Positions 49,353-60,482 of a stretch of DNA of 64,000 nucleotides are shown here, piece after piece. Both the position numbers and the translations under genes were made by a program. The notes under the pieces are model-generated. The model searched no databases and had not been told where the DNA came from. It saw only the letters and a program-made list of their open reading frames with translations. Each line of letters starts with the position of its first letter. Positions within the stretch are counted from its first letter, which is position 1. The DNA lies in NCBI RefSeq assembly GCF_037975245.1, contig NC_092573.1, positions 14,588,001 to 14,652,000 of the forward strand, written 5' to 3'. The DNA comes from Apostichopus japonicus. Its lineage: Eukaryota > Echinodermata > Holothuroidea > Aspidochirotida > Stichopodidae.

Positions 49353-52300
49353 TTCCTGTGAAGTAATCTTAATGTGTAAATTTTCATTGTAAATTTGATC
49401 AACCTTAAAGGAGGATATAAGTGGCTGCAAGAAGACTAAGTGTCAAAATCTGACAAGCTGCTTTGGGAGCCGAAACTACGGTGATCAGCAAAAATAATCA
49501 CCACAAAGTTTTGTATTTTTCTACTATATTCAAAGTATTTGATCTGTTCTGGGACATTTCTTTGGATATTCGGGAACAAGTTTTGAGAGTCAGAACCGTC
49601 GAAAGTGTTACTTTAAAATAAAGAAAACTCTTAGAAGTTGACCTAGAGAAAGGTATCAAGTTTAGCGTATTGAACCCCCAGCCATTACTACGACTGCTTG
49701 CTCGATGTAATATCCACATTTAGCTTAATGATTACTTTAAATGCTTTAAGGCAACGACAATCCTCTTCATTTTAACACGTTCTGTTCTTTGATTTATGTT
49801 CTTTATTGTGGAAGCAGGAAACATTATAATATCTGAAAATATGATAAAACAATCACTTGATGAGATCATTTTAGTCACTTTGCCGACTACGTTGAACCGG
49901 ATACTCTAGTTCAACGGACGTTATCTGATGGGTGCCATACATATGAACTGTATGGAAGTAGGGCGCTCTTCCAAAATATGGATGTTAAGACTGAGAAAGT
50001 TTCGATTTTAATTACACCGATCAAACGGATAGTCTGAGATAACTGTGATACTATAGTAGACGATAATCTATGCAAAATGTTGTCCTTCCCAACGGCACCT
50101 TATAACCTTAATTGTATAGTTTTAACCGTTTACTGCTATTTTTTGAGATCAAGATAGAGAGTCTGGTCTTTGTCAGTTTTGTTCTCCCAGGACAGCACAC
50201 GTTGTAGTCAAGAGATTAAAAGATGAAATTCGGATTATGGGGTGAATGGTAGAGTATAATCTTTGCTCCCACCGAAGAAACGTTAGAGCGGAATGGCAAA
50301 AGAATCGCATCATTTGGTCAGATATTGTTCTTTTCATTTTGCTTTGTTTTGTTTGCCTGAATTGCTTGCAGTGGCGTAGGAAGGTAATTTTGAGTGGGGG
50401 GCTGAAGACTAATGGCCGGCCTGGGGGAGGGGTCTAAGGGGAGGGGGCGTCCCCCTCCCCTTTGGATTTTTTTGCATTTCCAGGTGGCCTCAGATGCAAT
50501 TTGGTGCAATATAGCACACTTCAACACCCACTCCATTTTGTAAACTTAATTTTGTATTTTCACCTGGCCTTAGATGCAATTTGGTGCTCCAAATGAGATT
50601 TTTTTCTCATTTGGAAATGAAAAAGGGGTTTTCTGACTTGCGGAGCGGGGGGGCGGAATGATACTTCCGCCCCTCCACATTTTTCACTGGGGGGGCTGGC
50701 GCCCCCCCCCCCCAGCCCCCCCGGTTCCTACGCCCTTGATTGCTTGGTTAATTATACGTCGTCAGTGAGGCAGTTTTTGGTTCCGAGGGTCTGAATGAAA
50801 CTGTTGAGTTTAAGATAATGATATATGGGAATTTAATTAGTTCAGATATATCAAATGTAGTCTTTGCTTCAAAATATGTAATACAAGATTAACGATATCT
50901 CCACTTTATTTTCGATTGCGCGCTATCATCTTTGGGGTCGTGGCAACCCAGCCGCTGCCATAGATGGATTAGACTACTGGTTTCCCGGCATCACCGTTAT
51001 TACGAAACGACAGTTGAAAGAGTTGCCTTCGTATGCCATCACAAAGGATTACACAATATAGGCCCAATGTAGGCCCAACTAATCTAAGTAAAACGAAAAA
51101 CAGGTATATATAAACTTAACTTAACATCTCATCAACAGATGTAACGTTTCTGTATAATCGCTTCCTTTGTTCACGTTTAAGTCTCAGAGTTCTTTTGGAA
51201 GGGAAGGGTGAAGGGGGGGGGGGGGTTGACCACGAGTCAAAGAACATGATCTGGAACCTTGTTAAACACAATTGACGGATTTGGAAAATGTCAACTATTT
51301 TAGCATTCTATGAAAGGACAGTATATTGAAATGCAGGCTACGGGCGGATACAGCATTTTATACACGTAGTTGGGTGGCTCTGAGGTTGAACAAGCGGATT
51401 TCCCATGTAAGGAGATCTTGGCGCATATTTCAAGTGTAAATGTCTAAATTGTCTAAATTGATGGGATGTAAAGTTAAATTGATGCATTTTATTTTCTCGT
51501 TTTTCTTGGATTAGTTGTACCTATATTGTAAACTCCTTTGTGATGACATACGTAGACAACATTTCCAACTACATTTTCATTGTTACGCTGATGCCGGGAA
51601 ACCAGTATTAACAATGGTTTTCGTGGTTAAAAGAAGGAGAGCAAGGATGTGAGGAGGGGGGGGGGGACACCACAAATAGTAAAGAATAGAAAGCGAACAA
51701 AGTATATCTTACATCTCTGTATTTGATCAAAATATAAATTTATGCTATAAAGTTTAACTATCAATATGTATATATTGAACCCCTTCCTGTAAAATAAACC
51801 CCTGTAAGAGTTAATACATTTTATATTTACACTTTTCTTTCCAAGTGTATATATTTCTTGTTAATGCCGTAAGTTACGTGCGTAAGTTAATGTCGTAAGT
51901 TAAGTGTTTATAGAATATCAACTACAGAAAGAAAGGAAAATTAACTTGAAAATGACCAATAGAGTGATCACAATATAGTGGTATAGACTTGTGTTTAACA
52001 AATTGCTGTAAAATATAATAATTTCTATAGAACATGAACCAGATGAGAGACAAACGGGGAGGGAGAAGCGCACTACAACGAACCCTAAAACTGAGGGCAA
52101 ACAGGCTGAAAGAGACACAAAATTAAACATAACCACACCGTTCATTGACCAGATTCACAAATGTAAGAAACAACACCAACATTTGTTTGGCAACTATGTA
52201 CACCTTTTTAATACTTAAAGGACGACTTAAGGCAGAATTTTAGTATTGATATATTATAGTCCAAGAATGAAGTACATCTGTCTGCTAGTAATGTTCTACA

Positions 52301-52640
52301 GCTGCTTTGGTTTGCAAGACAGTCACCTTTAAAATATGTCTCTGGAAATCGACTTTAACGATTCAAGAAATTCCTGTCCCTTTAAGTGAAGGATCTTGTT
52401 AAGTGCAGCGGATGTTCGCCTTCTTGATAGCTTAGTTTATAACACTTTTTTAAACACAATTTTCCTAATTAAACGTCATATAAGCTCCTTAAAAGTTCAA
52501 GTAAAAATCAATTATGAAAAAGAAGACGTGATGAATGTAAGTTTCAGTCCTAGTTTTACCCTACATGAGCAAAAGTGATGATTGTAACATCATTCAGTAT
52601 GCTAATGCGATATTGTCATCAGTCATTTAAGTACATCCCC
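49353..52640. other. Spacer of the inverted repeat
   Basis: No gene is recognised. It contains the hAT-like MITE at 50369-50738 and G runs at 51213-51225 and 51656-51666. A GTAAGTTA-rich direct repeat near 51865-51905 (three close copies of CGTAAGTTA) is visible. Confidence 0.5.
50369..50738. mobile_element. hAT-like MITE (370 bp, perfect 8-bp TSD)
   Basis: The element starts CAGTGGCGTAGGAAGG and ends CCTACGCCCTTG (reverse complement CAAGGGCGTAGG). It is flanked by exact ATTGCTTG copies (50361-50368 and 50739-50746). The 3' end shares the CAAGGGCG...GGAACCGGGGGG pattern with the MITE at 3964-4602, but the interiors differ. Near the right end a G-run/C-run hairpin (about 50690-50725) is present. 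A sequence with ATGCAATTTGGTGC is repeated inside (about 50494 and 50574). Noncoding. Confidence 0.82.
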
Positions 52641-52980
52641 CCCCCCTCGCTGGTGACGTCAACCTTTACACGTATGCTTGTAGTTTGCCTGGAGAATAAA
52701 CCCTCTAGTTAGGCTTAGTTTCATCTTTTCATAAATAGTTGTGCAGATTAATATGGTAAAGAATTCTTTTCCTAGTAAAGTTTTGATGTGTTTGTGTCCC
52801 CTAAAGTTAGAGACTGGTTATTGGAATGAATATGGAGACAGGGGACGGCCAGAAGGGGGGAGGGGAAGCGTTGAGGTGGGGCAGTTTTGGGAGGAGAAGT
52901 GAAGGGTAGGGGAAGTGTAGAGGGAGGAAGTGTTGGGAGACGGAAGTGTTGGAGAGTAGCAGTGTAGGGGAGGGGTATAA
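52640..52980 (-). repeat. Right arm of degenerate inverted repeat, inner block with GA-rich minisatellite
   Basis: Reading the minus strand, this block gives ACCAGTCTCTAACTTTAGGGGACACAAACACATCAA, split here as shared words with 49140-49175, followed by GAGGGTTTATTCTCC and GTGTAAAGGTTGACGTCACC, which match 49290-49350. The 52850-52975 part is the complement-strand version of the CACTTCC minisatellite. Confidence 0.78.
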
Positions 52981-52999
52981 AAAAGTGTGACAAACATTC

Positions 53000-53763
53000 T
53001 TACTGTCATAAAACTGACAATTTAATTATTCAAATTACCCTTTCTTTTTTCCTTTGTTGTATTATGAATATATAACTTGTGCTAATATATTATTGACCCT
53101 CTCAGTGATGTGAACTTGCCACTTCTCTATAAATTCAAAGCCTCTATAAACTGATTACCAAATAACAACAGAGAATTGCTATATGTAAAATTAAAGCCTC
53201 TTTTCATATTGTCTTCCTCTCAAATTTATGGTTTATGATCAATAATAAATTCTAAACTTGACAGTAACAGTTACACATAAAAAATACATTTGTGACAACA
53301 ACAAACAATCATAACCAAACTTACTATAGACAATAATGTTTGTAACTTGAATGGTGGTTGTATGATTTACAACTGCATCTCATGTGAAAAATTTGTAGGA
53401 GAGAACACCTCAAGATCAACCGTTTATCTTATGTAATTATGAAGATGTTCATGTTTAATGATCCCATCTCTCTTACCTACCCCTCACTCCACAACCCAAC
53501 CCCATCTTAACTCCTCAGCATTGGTCTGTGTTCTAAATCAGTGTAGACGTAAATACTGTACAGTAACGTGACAATAATGACAATATATATACTAACTTAT
53601 AATCACAGTCAGGTATAAATTTAAGGATATATCCAGTTGAAAATACATCCCCATGTACAAAGAATTGCATTTCCTCCACATATATCCTTCACAAACCAGA
53701 ACAATATCTATGGATATTTGCTGAGTGGAGATGGGGATGATTGGGTGCAACTAGCTGCAATAA

Positions 53764-53854
<91 letters not shown>

Positions 53855-56100
53855 GTTACCTGAAATATATCACTTCACATTTCTCTATGCTCTTACAAAT
53901 TTCCCCACCTACAGCCCTTCCACCACCCCAACCCACCCAGTTCCTACCCTCCCACAACCCAGTTCTGGTCTCCTATCCACATGTTTTGTTTTTCGATTGG
54001 ATCTCTACATAAATAAGAAAATTTTAAAGGAAGAAATGTGACACAAAATAATGGCTAGAATGTCAAAATTAAAATCACTTTTTGTCAACTATATTGGTGA
54101 AGAAACACCTTTCACATTCAAGGTACAAAGAAGTCCATTCTGGTTACCGGATCATGAGAGCGATTCCCACATTCTCACATACGTTGAAATAACTTCAGAC
54201 GTTAAAACAAATCGTAAAGTTTGAGCAGTAAAGACACAAAATGAAAAATGAAATTAACTCGGTCGGACTTTCAAGTCTTCTTAAACCATTAATATGCAGC
54301 CAAGCAGCAGTAAAATACTACTCATTAAAGTGCTTTACGCTGATAGAAAAATAAAATACTGGATAGAAGGGGGGAAAAACATGTAAAAGTCATATTTCTT
54401 AAAAGTTAGCTAAATTAAATTTCCTGTCATTTTATGTTCATCTATTCTAACGCAAATAAATGACAATAAGCCCTTTTCTTCTTCATTGATCAACACTTTT
54501 AAATCAATTGCCATTTTTTATTTCTTTCTTTGCCTCCCCCCCCACCCACTTTTTTTTTTACCTCTGCCCTATGTGATTATGCAGCAACAGACAGAGTTAC
54601 ATATATATTGAAAGCCTTAGGGTATAATTATTCACTTTCAGTTTTTTTCCTGGGTTTGGGAATTCTGTATATGATATTAAGGCATTTCATATGATGGATT
54701 ATCTCACGGACGGCCTTTCCGAAAGCAAACATCGTCTCTGATAAGCTGGACGTCACACTGGATGTCTGTGATTTATAGATTCAAAGAAATAACATCCAAT
54801 GTTTCCATTAAGCACAATTTGTTCCAATTACATGCATTTAAGGGTTATGAGTTTATGATACACAAGAAGGGGCGGATTAATCTCATCAACAAAGAGGAAG
54901 CAAGTGTACCACGCATAGTCACAGCGGTTAAAACATAACATATTGTATCTTTAAATTAATTGTATTCACATTTGCTGAAAATTAAGTTGAGAGCGCTGTG
55001 GAATATTGCAGATCGTAACAGCACATCTGCATAACAAAGGTTAGAGGGTGCAGGAGTGGAGGGGAGGATGGAGAAGGTAGAGGTTTCCCTCAATCAATCA
55101 ATCAATCAATCTATTGCATGTACTTTGTCAATTGATGTGTATACAGCTTTATAGTGTTTATCTTTATGGCATTGTCCAGTATCACACCATGTGCTACCAA
55201 AGCATTAGAAGGGAAATATATTCTGCACTGCAGCATCAAAAGCCCCTAGAAAATGACATTATTTAGATCCAAAAGTCAGATATGGGTTATGTCCAATACT
55301 CGAATGATCCTTCCCCCCCCCCCCTTTCCCCCTCATCCCATAATCTCGCACTCATTGATCCTGAGTAGCTCTATTTGGATATGGTAGCAAACTTAATTCT
55401 TTTTGGTGTACCACGTTTCTTCCTGTTAGATATTACATACATGTATTTTATTAAAAGGTGCTACACCGGTAAAAATAATGATTATTTACCTTGATTATAC
55501 TGGTTTACATCTCTTATATGTACGCTTAGTAAACTAGCCTGTAGTACCACGTCTTGATCTTGAAGTATGGTCATTTATTGTAAAGTAATTAGATAATACA
55601 GAGACCCAGTCAGTAATTTTTTTGTCTTTTCATTGCTACACTATAGTTCATGTCATCACAGACTATCATACCGAAGTATATACCACAAAGGAACGAGAGA
55701 ATATATTTGCATTAAAGTATAATTTATACTCTGGCATGTGACCAAATTTTACTTTTTGGGCGAATAATATAATAATTCCCAAGATATACAAGGAATTTAT
55801 CGTGACAGTGGTGGAGAATGCTCCCTTAAGAAGAACGAACATGGATTGACTGCAAATTTTGTTATGTTTATTTATAGTTCATGAAGCATCAACACCAGAT
55901 ATAACGACAATACAAGTAACCTTTTCATACCTTCCTCTTGAACATTACTTAAAACCAAAATAATAATAAAAAACATTTATCCACAGTTTCATAATTTTGC
56001 CTGATGTTGCCTAGTTGTTAATCCTACATGATTCCCCCTCCACCCCAACTTTATTTTAAACCACCTATACTAATGCAACTTGAAAATTATATTATGTGGT
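53000..56100. other. Noncoding insertion-like stretch in the right arm
   Basis: No gene is recognised. It contains the AT microsatellite at 53766-53851, C-rich tracts near 54534-54545 and 55312-55330, and a short CAAT tetranucleotide run at 55092-55110. It has no counterpart in the left arm. Confidence 0.5.
53766..53851. repeat. (AT)n microsatellite, about 86 bp
   Basis: Uninterrupted TA dinucleotide repeat. The open frame through it (alternating Tyr-Ile) is an artefact of the repeat. Confidence 0.95.
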
Positions 56101-56103
56101 ATG

Positions 56104-56398
56104 TGGTCCATTCGGGTTAAAATGGTAAGGCAATGGTCTTGAGATCTAAAGATTTTAAGTTAGATTTCCTGGCCAGATCATTACTTCGTGTCTTGTGGCA
56201 AGGCACTCCATTCACCCAGGTTGATGGGACCGTTGAGGTAACCCTATGGGAATTACTGTAACTCCCGGGGTACACTTTAGTGTCCTGGGAGTGGCTGTTT
56301 GAATTATGCACACTTTGCTGCTGAAGTGTGACAACTTACATTGTAAAGTCCTGTGAGACGGTCTTGACATGATACTAGACTGTTTACTTTTAACTTTA
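56104..56398 (+). mobile_element. tRNA-derived SINE, degenerate
   Basis: The 5' part resembles a tRNA gene: an A-box-like GGTTAAAATGGTAAGGC near 56114-56130, GGTCTTGAGATCTAAAG like an anticodon arm, and a weak B-box-like AAGTTAGATTTCC at 56157-56169. The body then has CGTGTCTTGTGGCAAGGCA and CACCCAGGTTGATGGGACCG, which recall a conserved central domain found in many invertebrate SINEs. The tail ends near 56398 without a clear poly(A). It sits in sequence absent from the left inverted-repeat arm. Confidence 0.65.
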
Positions 56399-56509
56399 TG
56401 ATGGCTCGCAACAAAAATTAAACTTTTCTGGGTTACAGCAATTTTGGTGTATTGTTAACAAATTGACCAAACCGAAGAATATTTATCACACTTCGTTAAG
56501 TATTAATCA

Positions 56510-56720
56510 AACTGAGATGCACAATCAGATTTCTGCAGCACACATGAATCAGACCTGACTGATTAATACTGATTCCATACGTCTCTTATATACTAAACGT
56601 TCCATGTTTAACGTCTCCCTTCATGACAGCAGCTTATGAACTACCAGGCTATTAAGTCTGTAGGAATAAAATTGATAAACATCAGAAAAACTTCTATTAA
56701 TTTGTACTTAAAGACCAACT
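56510..56720 (-). repeat. Right arm of degenerate inverted repeat, outer block
   Basis: The reverse complement contains TTTTTCTGATGTTTATCA, AGTTCATAAGCTGCTGTC, AACGTTTAGTATAT and GGAATCAGTATTAATCA in the same order as 48150-48620. This block and 52640-52980 were probably one arm before 53.0-56.5 kb was inserted. Confidence 0.78.
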
Positions 56721-57642
56721 ATGGGGACAACAATTGTTTAGGGAATTTTCCATTAATTTGGTTTTGTGAAATTTTGGGGTACCAAATCCCAACTGTCTCC
56801 TTTACTTTCTATTTTGTTGCCACACAGTGTACAAAGTTTAGTTGCAAATAAATTGATAGAACAAATCTTATATCCATTACTAAGCATAATTGCCCTTTAT
56901 GACTATTGATACTATGTGCAAAAGTTATTTCCCCTCACCTCTTCTCTGTCTTGAAAAACTTTTCATATATGAAATGATATTAGATGTCCTTCATGGTAAA
57001 CTTGATATGACACCTCTTCAAAGGTTGGTCAGTGAAGGCCTCTCAGCATCACTGAGTATTGCTGAACCCCTGTTCCCTAGTCACATCCAGATCCCCTCCC
57101 TGAAGTTATCAAAGTCGAGATTCACTGTACACTATGCTTCTAGGATACTATTTATGTGGAGATGTACTGTGAGTTATGTTGGCCTAATCACTGTTTGAAG
57201 CCACACCTTAATTTGGATACTATTTAGTCCCCATATAATGTTCTAGATCAATTCATTGAATAATTGTACATAACCTCTAAGTGAAACAATGTGATATAAC
57301 TTAACTACCTATGAACAACTATTTAAACTAGGTCAGTTGAGGCCCATTAGAATCATTTCCCTACCCATCCTCAGTTCCCTACCTACATCAGACCCCCATC
57401 CACAAAGAATTCAAACTTGATTCACTAAACATACAAGTCCTATAACAGTATATATGTAGAGATGTGCGGTGAGTAAAGTAGGACAGGTACAACCATTGTT
57501 TGAAACCACACCTTAATTTGGGTACTATGTAGTCACCAAATAATGTTCTATATCCATCGATTAAATAAGTTTACAGATTATGAAAAATCTTCTAGTGCTG
57601 AATCCCAATTATCTCCTTTACTTTCCATTACGTTGCCATAGA

Positions 57643-57835
57643 GAGAGTTGCCAACTTTCGTACCAAAAGTGATCTTAGAGCAAACACGTGTGACGTTACT
57701 GTTGCACACTGATAAATGATGTTTTGTTTTCCTTTAAATTTACATCTAATTTCATACTTCACAATTGGATGCATCCGTAATGTGAATGTACCATAGGAAT
57801 TGGTATTTTATAAACGTCACATCCCCTTAAAACAA
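57643..57835 (+). repeat. Dispersed repeat, copy 2 (related to 12375-12562)
   Basis: It matches the 12.4-kb copy through CGTACCAAAAGTGA, CACACTGATAAAT, GGATGCATCC and TTGGTATTTTATAAAC, in the same orientation. The left end adjoins a unit of the divergent repeat array. Confidence 0.7.
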
Positions 57836-58279
57836 GAAATGCAAACAGATATGAATTAATATGTTTTCCCTTTAAGTTAACTAAATTATTTATATGGGTA
57901 GTCCCGATAAATTATTTTACTTGTATATTCTATTAGTATTTTAGAGTTACGGGTGATATGCACTGATACAGTGATAAACACTAATTAATAGAAAAACAAA
58001 AGTTTGGTTTCCAGTGTCTTCTGTCCTATATATAATTCACACCTGACGTAACCCTTCCCATATTTTGTATATAGAATATTACAAATATATATGGCCAAAG
58101 AAATCCTGTTTGCCTCTTTTTTTCTTTCTGCATAATAGGAATACTTGTGCTCCAGCTTTTTTGTTTGAGACTATCAATTACAAGAATTATGTGAGTAGTT
58201 GGAAAACTAAATAAATTCATGAAGTAGATTTTTTTTTCAATGCGGTTCTTTTCTTACTTCTTATTTATTCAATATTATA

Positions 58280-58537
58280 CTATGATTCATCTGTTTTCTC
58301 AGAATCCTTTATGCTATCTTGTGACTGATGATACAAGTGTCGACCCAGAAGATGGCACCCTCTGACGATACAGACGATGACCAGACAGCTAAAGCCAATG
58401 ATACTGTAGAGAGTACATAGCCATTTGTCTGATCTATACATCTCTTCTTTAAGAATTTTACATACTTTATTGTAACCTTCTTCATGTAGAAGCTGTTTTG
58501 AATGGTTTAACTTTCCATAGTTTACGTCACATATCAC
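58280..58537 (-). CDS. Unrecognised open frame with one predicted membrane segment
   Basis: An 85-codon minus-strand frame has a charged N-terminal part, one hydrophobic stretch (LYSIIGFSCLVIVCIV, about residues 43-58) and a polar tail with His/Gln/Ser/Asp. This could be the last exon of a membrane protein on the minus strand, or chance. No strong splice acceptor stands out and I recognise no family. It lies inside the divergent repeat region, which argues against a gene. Confidence 0.15.
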   Translation of the reverse strand: MICDVNYGKLNHSKQLLHEEGYNKVCKILKEEMYRSDKWLCTLYSIIGFSCLVIVCIVRGCHLLGRHLYHQSQDSIKDSEKTDES

Positions 58538-60439
58538 TTTACATGTTTAATCATAAAGGATATCATATGTCAGAGTCATTTACATACATATTTAAAATTT
58601 TAATGTTGCATAATCACCTCATCCTCCTGAGTTATTATAGTAGTATTTAGAAGATCAGTATTTTGTATCATTTTGTATCATTATATTGTCATACATCATG
58701 ATCGTCACAGTATGTATGTACATTGTATGTTAATACGCTTGATTGTAGTATAAATGATAAAATAAAGGAAGTAATCCCAACAGACAAAAAACTTCTCGTC
58801 ATTTGCTGGTTGTGGACAGGGTGAAGTACACTCTCCTTTAAAGCCTAAGTTCCCTGTTTTAATCACATTTAATTGGTTTAGCCAAACTGTTATCATAACC
58901 AACACAAACTAAAACTAGATGGCGTGCAATTGCGGGGGCATTACCATATTATTATCAAAGAAAGGGACAGTGCCATAAAGCAGTGAGGCTACACAAGGCA
59001 GGCCCTGGAGGCTCCAACCCCAAGGGGGTGTCCAGAAAAATACTTTGAAAACAATATAGAGAACAGTATGAAAATAACTTAATTCCCTTCCCTGGCCCCC
59101 AGCATATTCGACATTCTTTTAATTTGCAATGTTGGACCCGACCCTCAGCTCTTGTAATGCCACTGTAGCAGGAAGAGAAGGAGACGCTCTGGTCAGAACT
59201 CTGTATTCCTACCCCATATGAAATCGACGATAAACAAAGTGGGAATTAGAATATTGAAAATCCACGAGAGGCATGAACCCGAATACTGCTCCTTCTCTGA
59301 TACCAAACAAATTTTGAGCTCTGTCAAGTTCTCCTAAATTTTCCATCCCAATGACACAGCTATATGGGCATTGAACCTGCAAAATTACTACACTTTAATT
59401 CAAAACTATTTATCTTTCCATGATCTTTGCCCTGACCCATCAACCATCCGAGATAAAATAAATCCATTAGAATATGAAACATCTTCTAGAGATGTGAGAT
59501 GTCCAAACATTGGTCAATGGTTTCTAGAGATTACTAAGTAAGTATGAATAACCATGGTTTGAACCCACACGATTAATTTGGATACTATGTAATCCACAAA
59601 ATATGTTCTAGATCCTATTCATTTGAACAGTTTATAGATTCCCATGGCAACATAACTGAATATATCTTTTTTCATTTGTAACCAACTATTTATAAATGCA
59701 AAGGTTCCCCGTGCATGTATTGAAGATTCAATAGTAACCATTGCTCATATACACACTGTAGTATACATGATTATGAAAAATCTTCCAGTACTGAATCCCA
59801 ACGGTCTCCTTTATTTTCACTTGAGTTGCCATAGAGATATCAAAGTTAGATTAGTTGCAGATAAATTAATATGGACAAAAGTTTTATCCAATCTTAAGGA
59901 TGTGTGCCCTTCAATTATCACTACTTCTACTCTGTGTAGAATTATTTATCATTCCTGCTGCTGTGTCTTGCAAGACTTTGCTGATAGAGTAATCATAGAC
60001 ACTGCCTTGCTGATGTGGTGACACCTCACAAAAAAATGGTCAATGAAGGCCTTTAAAGATCATTAATTATAGCCGTTTCCATGTTCCCTACCCAAGTCCT
60101 GATCTCCTCCCTAAAGTAATCAAACCCTAGATTCACTAGAAGTACAGGTCTTAAGAAAGTACACATGCAGAGATGTGCAGAACAACTATAAACAACTATT
60201 TAAAGTGAATTTCAGAAACACAAGGATCCCCACTCATAAACTGAACATCAAATATTAATTATTGCCCATGTACACACTGTAATACACATGAGTATGAAAA
60301 AAATCTTCCAGTGCTGAATCCTAATTGTCTACTTTACTATCCATTAAGGTATATCAATTACTTAGCATAAATATCCTTTATGTACTATAACAATAACATC
60401 ACATAATTTAAATGTAATTTCAGATACACCAAGATCCCA

Positions 60440-60482
60440 ATTTTGCTTCTTCTTCTTGCTCCTTCTTCTTGCTTCTTCTTTC
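60440..60482. repeat. CTT-rich microsatellite at inverted-arm boundary
   Basis: Imperfect TTGCTTCTTCTTCTTGC-type units occur exactly where similarity to 10.59 kb ends, so this may mark the duplication breakpoint. Confidence 0.6.

Larger units (their letters stand above)
56774..60450 (+). repeat. Divergent repeat array, units about 300-520 bp
   Basis: Three recurring modules appear in the same orientation. One contains CTGAATCCCAA...CTCCTTTACTTTC (near 56782, 57600, 59790, 60310). One contains CCACACCTTAATTTGG and ATGTTCTA (near 57195, 57505, 59565). One contains GGTCARTGAAGGCC-like sequence then GATTCACT (near 57030, 57335, 60037). Neighbouring copies are spaced about 303-308 bp at 57.03-57.5 kb and about 515 bp at 59.7-60.3 kb. 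Identity is modest, so the array is old. Confidence 0.65.

Noticed and set aside
53637-53852. Protein with Tyr-Ile repeats
   Set aside because: Artefact of the (AT)n microsatellite.
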